Positions 53,756 through 64,000 of a DNA stretch of 64,000 bases are shown one piece after another. A program made the translations under genes and the position numbers. Each line of letters starts with the position of its first letter. Position 1 is the stretch's first letter. Below the pieces are notes generated by a model, which did no database searches, had not been told where the DNA came from, and worked only from the letters and a program-made list of their open reading frames with translations. This stretch comes from Liolophura sinensis (lineage: Eukaryota > Mollusca > Polyplacophora > Chitonida > Chitonidae), in assembly GCF_032854445.1 (NCBI RefSeq), contig NC_088295.1:68555249-68619248 (forward strand), given 5' to 3'.

Positions 53756-56700
53756 CAACAGTCAGATTAATAAATCCATGCCTGGCCTAGAAATGACGTA
53801 TTACATCCGCATTACATACACCAGAGCTATAAATCCATGCCTGGCCTAGAAGTCAGGTATTACTCTGCATTACATACACCAGAGCTATAAATCCATGCCT
53901 GATCTAGAAGTCATGTATTACTCCACATTACATACACCAGAGCTATAAATCCATGCCTGGCCTAGAAGTCCGGTATTACTCTGCATTACAAACACCAGAG
54001 CTATAAATCCATGCCTGGCCTAGAAGTCAGGTATTACTCTGCATTACATACACCAGAGCTATAAATCCATGCCTGGCCTAGAAGTCAGGTATTACTCTGC
54101 ATTACATACACCATAGCTATAAATCCATGCCTCATCTAGAAGTCAGGTATTACTCTGCATTACATACACCATAGCTATAAATCCATGCCCTGTCTGGAAG
54201 TCACATATTACTCTGCATTACATACACCAGAGCTATAAATCCATGCCTGGCCTAGAAGTCAGGTATTACTCTGCATTACATACATCAGAGCTATAAATCC
54301 ATGCCTGGCCTAGAAGTCAGGTATTACTCTGCATTACAAACACCAGAGCTATAAATCCATGCCTGGCCTAGAAGTCAGGTATTACTCTGCATTACAAACA
54401 CCAGAGCTATAAATCCATGCCTGGCCTAGAAGTCAGGAATTACTCTACATTACATACACCAGAGCTATAAATCCATGCCTGATCTAGAAGTCAGGTATTA
54501 CTCCACATTACATACATCAGAGCTATAAATCCATACCTCATCTAGAAGTCGGGTATTACTCCGCATTACATACACCATAGCTATAAATCCATGCCCTGTC
54601 TGGAAGTCACATATTACTCTGCATTACATACACCAGAGATATAAATCCATGCCTGATCTAGAAGTCAGGTATTACTCTGCATTACATACACCAGAGCTAT
54701 AAATCCATGCCTGGCCTAGAAGTCAGGTATTACTCCGCATTACATACACCATAGCTATAAATCCATGCCTGATCTAGAAGTCAGGTATTACTCTGCATTA
54801 CATACACCAGAGCTATAAATCCATGCCTGGCCTAGAAGTCAGGTATTACTCTGCATTACATACACCAGAGCTATAAATCCATGCCCTGTCTGGAAGTCAC
54901 ATATTACTCCGCATTACATACACCAGAGCTATAAATCCATGCCTGATCTAGAAGTCCGGTATTACTCTGCATTACAAACACCAGAGCTATAAATCCATGC
55001 CTGGCCTAGAAGTCAGGTATTACTCTGCATTACATACACCAGAGCTATAAATCCATGCCCTGTCTAAAAGTCACATATTACTCCGCATTAAATACACCAG
55101 AGGTATAAATCCATGCCCTGTCTGGAAGTCACATATTACTCCACATTACATACACCAGAGATATAAATCCATGCCTGATCTAGAAGTCACATATTACTCT
55201 GCATTACATACACCAGAGCTATAAATCCATGCATGGCCTAGAAGTCAGGTATTATTCCGCAGTACATACATCAGAGCTATAAATCCATGCCCTGTTTGGA
55301 AGTCATATATTACTCCACATTACATACACCAGAGATATAAATCCATGCCTGATCTAGAAGTCACATATTACTCTGCATTACATACACCAGAGCTATAAAT
55401 CCATGCCTGGCCTAGAAGTCAGGTATTACTCTGCATTACATACATCAGAGCTATAAATCAATGCTCTGTCTGGAAGTCACATATTACTCTACATTACATA
55501 CACCAGAGATATAAATCCATGCCTGATCTAGAAGTCCGGTATTACTCTGCATTACAAACACCAGAGCTATAAATCCATGCCTGGCCTAGAAGTCAGGTAT
55601 TACATCCGCATTACATACACCAGAGCTATAAATCCATGCCTGGCGTAGAAGTCAGGTATTACTCTGCATTACAAACACCAGAGCTATAAATCCATGCCCT
55701 GTCTGGAAGTCACATATTACTCCGCATTACATACACCAGAGCTATAAATCCATGCCTGATCTAGAAGTCCGATATTACTCTGCATTACAAACACCAGAGC
55801 TATAAATCCATGCCTGGCCTAGAAGTCAGGTATTACTCTGCATTACATACACCAGAGCTATAAATCCATGCCCTGTCTGGAAGTCACATATTACTCCGCA
55901 TTACATACACCAGAGCTATAAATCCATGCCCTGTCTGGAAGTCACATATTACTCCACATTACATACACCAGAGATATAAATCCATGCCTGATCTAGAAGT
56001 CCGGTATTACTCTGCATTACAAACACCAGAGCTATAAATCCATGCCTGGCCTAGAAGTCAGGTATTACTCTGCATTACATACATCAGAGCTATAAATCCA
56101 TGCCCTGGCTGGAAGTCACATATTACTCTGCATTACATACATCAGAGCTATAAATCCATGCCCTGTCTGGAAGTCACATATTACTTTGCATTACATACAC
56201 CAGAGCTATAAATCCATGCCTGGCCTAGAAGTCAGGTATTACTCTGCATTCCATACATCAGAGCTATAAATCCATGCCTGGCCTAGAAGTCAGGTATTAC
56301 TCTGCATTACATACACCAGAGCTATAAATCCATGCCTTGTCTAGAAGTCAGGTATTACTCCGCATTACATACACCAAAGCTATAAATCCATGCCTGGTCT
56401 AGAAGTCAGATATTACTCCGCATTACATACACCAGAGCTATAAATCCATGCCCTGTCTAGAAGTCACATATTACTCTACATTACATACATCAGAGCTATA
56501 AATCCATGCCTGGCGTAGAAGTCAGGTATTACTCCGCATTACATACATCAGAGCTATAAATCCATGCCTGGCCTAGAAGTCAGGTATTACTCCGCATTAC
56601 ATACATCAGAGCTATAAATCCATGCCTGGCCTAGAAGTCAGGTATTACTCCGCATTACATACACCATAGCTATAAATCCATGCCTGATCTAGAAGTCAGG

Positions 56701-59700
56701 TATTACTCTGCATTACATACACCAGAGCTATAAATCCATGCCCTGTCTGGAAGTCACATATTACTCCGCATTACATACACCATAGCTATAAATCCATGCC
56801 TGATCTAGAAGTCATGTATTACTCTGCATTACATACACCAGAGCTATAAATCCATGCCCTGTCTGGAAGTCACATATTACTCCGCATTACATACACCAGA
56901 GATATAAATCCATGCCTGATCTAGAAGTCCGGTATTACTCCGCATTACATACACCAGAGATATAAATCCATGCCTGATCTAGAAGTCCGGTATTACTCTG
57001 CATTACAAACACCAGAGCTATAAATCCATGCCTGGCCTAGAAATGACGTATTACATCCGCATTACAAACACCAGAGCTATAAATCCATGCCTGGCCTAGA
57101 AGTCAGGTATTACTCTGCATTACATACACCATAGCTATAAATCCATGCCCTGTCTAAAAGTCACATATTACTCCGCATTACATACACCAGAGCTATAAAT
57201 CCATGCCCTGTCTGGAAGTCACATATTACTCCACATTACATACACCAGAGATATAAACCCATGCCTGATCTAGAAGTCACATATTACTCTGCATTACATA
57301 CACCAGAGCTATAAATCCATGCCTGGCCTAGAAGTCAGGTATTACTCTGCATTACATACACCAGAGCTATAAATCCATGCCTGATCTAGAAGTCACATAT
57401 TACTCTGCATTACATACACCAGAGCTATAAATCCATGCCTGGCCTAGAAGTCAGGTGTTATTCCGCATTACATACATCAGAGCTATAAATCCATGCCCTG
57501 TTTGGAAGTCATATATTACTCCACATTACATACACCAGAGCTATAAATCCATGCCTGATCTAGAAGTCACATATTACTCTGCATTACATACACCAGAGCT
57601 ATAAATCCATGCCTGGCCTAGAAGTCAGGTATTACTCTGCATTACATATGCCAGAGCTATAAATCCATGCCTGATCTAGAAGTCAGGAATTACTCTGCAT
57701 TACATACATCAGAGCTATAAATCCATGCCCTGGCTGGAAGTCACATATTACTCCGCATTACATACATCAGAGCTATAAATCCATGCCCTGTCTGGAAGTC
57801 ACATATTTCTCCGCATTACATACATCAGAGCTATAAATCCATGCCCTGTCTGGAAGTCACATATTTCTCCGCATTACATACACCAGAGCTATAAATCCAT
57901 GCCCTGTCTGGAAGTCACATATTACTCTGCATTACATACATCAGAGCTATAAATCCATGCCCTGGCTGGAAGTCACATATTACTCCGCATTACATACACC
58001 AGAGCTATAAATCCATGCCTGATCTAGAAGTCCGGTATTACTCTGCATTACAAACACCAGAGCTATAAATCCATGCCTGGCCTAGAAGTCAGGTATTACT
58101 CTGCATTACATACACCAGAGCTATAAATCCATGCCCTGTCTAAAAGTCACATATTACTCCGCATTAAATACACCAGAGGTATAAATCCATGCCCTGTCTG
58201 GAAGTCACATATTACTCCACATTACATACACCAGAGATATAAATCCATGCCTGATCTAGAAGTCACATATTACTCTGCATTACATACACCAGAGCTATAA
58301 ATCCATGCATGGCCTAGAAGTCAGGTATTATTCCGCAGTACATACATCAGAGCTATAAATCCATGCCCTGTTTGGAAGTCATATATTACTCCACATTACA
58401 TACACCAGAGATATAAATCCATGCCTGATCTAGAAGTCACATATTACTCTGCATTACATACACCAGAGCTATAAATCCATGCCTGGCCTAGAAGTCAGGT
58501 ATTACTCTGCATTACATACATCAGAGCTATAAATCAATGCTCTGTCTGGAAGTCACATATTACTCTACATTACATACACCAGAGATATAAATCCATGCCT
58601 GATCTAGAAGTCCGGTATTACTCTGCATTACAAACACCAGAGCTATAAATCCATGCCTGGCCTAGAAGTCAGGTATTACATCCGCATTACATACACCAGA
58701 GCTATAAATCCATGCCTGGCGTAGAAGTCAGGTATTACTCTGCATTACAAACACCAGAGCTATAAATCCATGCCCTGTCTGGAAGTCACATATTACTCCG
58801 CATTACATACACCAGAGCTATAAATCCATGCCTGATCTAGAAGTCCGGTATTTCTCTGCATTACAAACACCAGAGCTATAAATCCATGCCTGGCCTAGAA
58901 GTCAGGTATTACTCTGCATTACATACACCAGAGCTATAAATCCATGCCCTGTCTGGAAGTCACATATTACTCCGCATTACATACACCAGAGCTATAAATC
59001 CATGCCCTGTCTGGAAGTCACATATTACTCTGCATTACATACACCAGAGCTATAAATCCATGCCTGGCCTAGAAGTCAGGTATTACTCTGCATTCCATAC
59101 ATCAGAGCTATAAATCCATGCCTGGCCTAGAAGTCAGGTATTACTCTGCATTACATACACCAGAGCTATAAATCCATGCCCTGTCTAGAAGTCAGGTATT
59201 ACTCCGCATTACATACACCAAAGCTATAAATCCATGCCTGGTCTAGAAGTCAGATATTACTCCGCATTACATACACCAGAGCTATAAATCCATGCCCTGT
59301 CTGGAAGTCACATATTACTCTACATTACATACATCAGAGCTATAAATCCATGCCTGGCGTAGAAGTCAGGTATTACTCTGCATTACATACATCAGAGCTA
59401 TAAATCCATGCCTGGCCTAGAAGTCAGGTATTACTCCGCATTACATACATCAGAGCTATAAATCCATGCCTGGCCTAGAAGTCAGGTATTACTCCGCATT
59501 ACATACACCATAGCTATAAATCCATGCCTGATCTAGAAGTCAGGTATTACTCTGCATTACATACACCAGAGCTATAAATCCATGCCCTGTCTGGAAGTCA
59601 CATATTACTCCGCATTACATACACCATAGCTATAAATCCATGCCTGATCTAGAAGTCCGGTATTACTCTGCATTACATACACCAGAGCTATAAATCCATG

Positions 59701-62700
59701 CCCTGTCTGGAAGTCACATATTACTCCGCATTACAAACACCAGAGCTATAAATCCATGCCTGGCCTAGAAATGACGTATTACATCCGCATTACAAACACC
59801 AGAGCTATAAATCCATGCCTGGCCTAGAAGTCAGGTATTACTCTGCATTACATACACCATAGCTATAAATCCATGCCCTGTCTAAAAGTCACATATTACT
59901 CCGCATTACATACACCAGAGCTATAAATCCATGCCCTGTCTGGAAGTCACATATTACTCCACATTACATACACCAGAGATATAAACCCATGCCTGATCTA
60001 GAAGTCACATATTACTCTGCATTACATACACCAGAGCTATAAATCCATGCCTGGCCTAGAAGTCAGGTATTACTCTGCATTACATACACCAGAGCTATAA
60101 ATCCATGCCTGATCTAGAAGTCACATATTACTCTGCATTACATACACCAGAGCTATAAATCCATGCCTGGCCTAGAAGTCAGGTGTTATTCCGCATTACA
60201 TACATCAGAGCTATAAATCCATGCCCTGTTTGGAAGTCACATATTACTCTGCATTACATACACCAGAGCTATAAATCCATGCCTGGCCTAGAAGTCAGGT
60301 ATTACTCTGCATTACATATGCCAGAGCTATAAATCCATGCCTGATCTAGAAGTCAGGAATTACTCTGCATTACATACATCAGAGCTATAAATCCATGCCC
60401 TGGCTGGAAGTCACATATTACTCCGCATTACATACATCAGAGCTATAAATCCATGCCCTGGCTGGAAGTCACATATTACTCCGCATTACATACATCAGAG
60501 CTATAAATCCATGCCCTGTCTGGAAGTCACATATTTCTCCGCATTACATACATCAGAGCTATAAATCCATGCCCTGTCTGGAAGTCACATATTTCTCCGC
60601 ATTACATACACCAGAGCTATAAATCCATGCCCTGGCTGGAAGTCACATATTACTCTGCATTACATACATCAGAGCTATAAATCCATGCCCTGGCTGGAAG
60701 TCACATATTACTCCGCATTACATACATCAGAGCTATAAATCCATGCCCTGGCTGGAAGTCACATATTACTCCGCATTACATACATCAGAGCTATAAATCC
60801 ATGCCCTGTCTGGAAGTCACATATTACTCCGCATTACATACATCAGAGCTATAAATCCATGCCCTGTCTGGAAGTCACATATTACTCCACATTACATACA
60901 TCAGAGCTATAAATCCATGCCCTGTCTGGAAGTCACATATTTCTCCGCATTACATACACCAGAGCTATAAATCCATGCCCTGGCTGGAAGTCACATATTA
61001 CTCTGCATTACATACATCAGAGCTATAAATCCATGCCCTGTCTGGAAGTCACATATTTCTCCGCATTACATACACCAGAGCTATAAATCCATGCCCTGTC
61101 TGGAAGTCACATATTACTCCACATTACATACACCAGAGATATAAATCCATGCCTGATCTAGAAGTCAGGTATTACTCTGCATTACATACACCAGAGCTAT
61201 AAATCCATGCCTGGCCTAGAAGTCAGGTATTATTCCGCATTACATACATCAGAGCTATAAATCCATGCCCTGTCTGGAAGTCACATATTACTCCACATTA
61301 CATACACCAGAGATATAAATCCATGCCTGATTTAGAAGTCAGGTATTACTCCGCATTACATACACCAGAGCTATAAATCCATGCCTGATCTAGAAGTCAC
61401 ATATTACTCTGCATTACATACACCAGAGCTATAAATCCATGCCTGGCCTAGAAGTCAGGTGTTATTCCGCATTACATACATCAGAGCTATAAATCCATGC
61501 CCTGTTTGGAAGTCATATATTACTCCACATTACATACACCAGAGCTATAAATCCATGCCTGATCTAGAAGTCACATATTACTCTGCATTACATACACCAG
61601 AGCTATAAATCCATGCCTGGCCTAGAAGTCAGGTATTACTCTGCATTACATATGCCAGAGCTATAAATCCATGCCTGATCTAGAAGTCAGGAATTACTCT
61701 GCATTACATACATCAGAGCTATAAATCCATGCCCTGGCTGGAAGTCACATATTACTCCGCATTACATACATCAGAGCTATAAATCCATGCCCTGGCTGGA
61801 AGTCACATATTACTCCGCATTACATACATCAGAGCTATAAATCCATGCCCTGTCTGGAAGTCACATATTTCTCCGCATTACATACATCAGAGCTATAAAT
61901 CCATGCCCTGTCTGGAAGTCACATATTTCTCCGCATTACATACACCAGAGCTATAAATCCATGCCCTGGCTGGAAGTCACATATTACTCTGCATTACATA
62001 CATCAGAGCTATAAATCCATGCCCTGGCTGGAAGTCACATATTACTCCGCATTACATACATCAGAGCTATAAATCCATGCCCTGGCTGGAAGTCACATAT
62101 TACTCCGCATTACATACATCAGAGCTATAAATCCATGCCCTGTCTGGAAGTCACATATTACTCCGCATTACATACATCAGAGCTATAAATCCATGCCCTG
62201 TCTGGAAGTCACATATTTCTCCGCATTACATACACCAGAGCTATAAATCCATGCCCTGGCTGGAAGTCACATATTACTCCGCATTACATACATCAGAGCT
62301 ATAAATCCATGCCCTGTCTGGAAGTCACATATTTCTCCGCATTACATACACCAGAGCTATAAATCCATGCCCTGTCTGGAAGTCACATATTACTCCACAT
62401 TACATACACCAGAGATATAAATCCATGCCTGATCTAGAAGTCAGGTATTACTCTGCATTACATACACCAGAGCTATAAATCCATGCCTGGCCTAGAAGTC
62501 AGGTATTATTCCGCATTACATACATCAGAGCTATAAATCCATGCCCTGTCTGGAAGTCACATATTACTCCACATTACATACACCAGAGATATAAATCCAT
62601 GCCTGATTTAGAAGTCAGGTATTACTCCGCATTACATACACCAGAGCTATAAATCCATGCCTGGCCTAGAAGTCAGGTATAACTCTGCATTACATACACC

Positions 62701-64000
62701 AGAGCTACAAACCCATGCCTGGCGTAGAAGTAAGGTATTACTTCGCATTACATACACCCTAGCTATAAATCCATACCTCATCTAGAAGTCGGGTATTACT
62801 CCGCATTACATACACCAGAGCTATAAATCCATGCCCTGTCTTGAAGTCAGGTATTACTCCGCATTACATACACCAGAACTATAAATCCATGCCCTGTCTA
62901 AAAGTCATGTATTACTCCGCATTACATACACCAGAGCTATAAGTCCATGCCTGGCCTAGAAGTCGGATATTACTCCGCATTACATACACCAGAGCTATAA
63001 ATCCATGCCTGATCTAGAAGTCACATATTACTCCGCATTACATACACCAGAGCTATAAATCCATGCCTGGCCTAGAAGTCAGGTATTACTCCACATTACA
63101 TGCACGATAGCTATAAATCCATGCCTGGCCTAGAAGTCAGATATTACTCCGCATTACATGCACGATAGCTATAAATCCATGCCTGGCCTAGAAGTCAGAT
63201 ATTACTCCGCATTACATACACCAGAGCTATAAATCCATGCCTGATCTAGAAGTCACATATTACTCCGCATTACATACACCAGAGCTATAAATCCATGCCT
63301 CATCTAGAAGTCAGGTATTACTCTGCATTACATACACCATAGCTATAAATCCATGCCTCATCTAGAAGTCAGGTATTAATCCGCATTACATACACCAGAG
63401 CTATAAATCCATGCCTGGCCTAGAAGTCAGATATTACTCCGCATTACATACACCAGAGCTATAAATCCATGCCTGATCTAGAAGTCAGATATTACTCCGC
63501 ATTACATACACCAGAGCTATAAATCCATGCCTGGCCTAGAAGTCAGGTATTACTCCGCATTACATACACCATAGCTATAAATCCATGCCTCATCTAGAAG
63601 TCACATATTACTCTGCATTACATACACCAGAGCTATAAATCCATGCCCTGTCTAAAAGTCATGTATTACTCCGCATTACATACACCAGAGCTATAAATCC
63701 ATGCCTGGCCTAGAAGTCAGATATTACTCCGCATTACATACACCAGAGCTATAAATCCATGCCTGATCTAGAAGTCACATATTACTCCGCATTACATACA
63801 CCAGAGCTATAAATCCATGCCTGGCGTAGAAGTCAGGTATTACTCCACATCACATACACCAGAACTATAAATCCATGCCTGGCCTAGAAGTCAGGTATTA
63901 CTCCGCATTACATACACCATAGCTATAAATCCATGCCTCATCTAGAAGTCACATATTACTCTGCATTACATACACCAGAGCTATAAATCCATGCCCTGTC
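53756..64000. repeat. 58-bp satellite array, about 176 copies, running off the window
   Basis: Unit phrases: agagctataaatccatgc, then a variable block, then tattactcygcattacatac and acc. The period is 58 bp; a few units gain one base in 'attacatccgc'. The landmark ataaatcc goes from 53770 to 63983, giving 176 periods. The variable block defines subtypes: ctggcctagaagtcaggta, ctgatctagaagtc with agg, cgg or aca, and cctgtctggaagtcacata. Large blocks are themselves repeated (see findings). It lies in an ACC intron in at least this 10.2 kb. No open frame crosses it; there are no unique spacers. Confidence 0.98.

Noticed and set aside
53756-64000. CRISPR-like array
   Set aside because: Head-to-tail 58-bp units without unique spacers in a eukaryotic intron: a satellite.

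Overview
This is a 64 kb piece of an animal nuclear genome, AT-rich, with long GT-AG introns, tRNA-derived SINEs, DNA transposons, microsatellites and a large satellite. The protein sequences and the repeat style suggest a lophotrochozoan invertebrate, probably a mollusc. That is an inference; no marker here fixes the species.

Layout. 1-6.2 kb is non-coding and holds SINE copies and a solo LTR (5339-6092). 6.2-19.4 kb carries a complete minus-strand gene of 11 coding exons (653 codons) for a calcium-responsive transcription factor (CARF/ALS2CR8 family). Its last intron contains a 1.9 kb TTAA-flanked, Kolobok-like DNA transposon with two convergent genes: a THAP zinc-finger protein (+) and a spliced protein with a P2X7-C-terminus-like cysteine domain (-). 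19.4-22.4 kb is intergenic and includes a TA-centred palindrome. From 22.4 kb a plus-strand gene for acetyl-CoA carboxylase runs to the end of the window. It has a non-coding first exon beside an ETS site, then 24 coding exons giving 1087 codons: an acidic N-terminus, an AMPK-type site at Ser84, the biotin carboxylase domain, the biotin carrier domain with Lys790, and the start of the central region. The carboxyltransferase half lies beyond the window. From about 53.76 kb to the end, the next intron is filled by a 58-bp satellite of about 176 copies.

The two genes are divergent. CARF homologues are transcription factors of neuronal calcium response; acetyl-CoA carboxylase makes malonyl-CoA for fatty-acid synthesis and for control of fatty-acid oxidation. 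No functional link between them is evident.

The strongest unexplained signal is in the carboxylase gene. In four introns the 3' end of the preceding exon, together with its 5' splice site, has been tandemly copied into the intron: 77 bp x 6, about 88 bp x 8, 21 bp x about 15 and 52-55 bp x 11. Decoy donor sites lie in series downstream of the true donor. The 58-bp satellite may be a fifth, much larger case, but its similarity to the exon end is weak. Other notable items are a Harbinger-like element with a MADF fragment and TTA duplications, a GC-AG intron, a candidate 21-nt microexon just before the AMPK site, and SINEs with intact target-site duplications.
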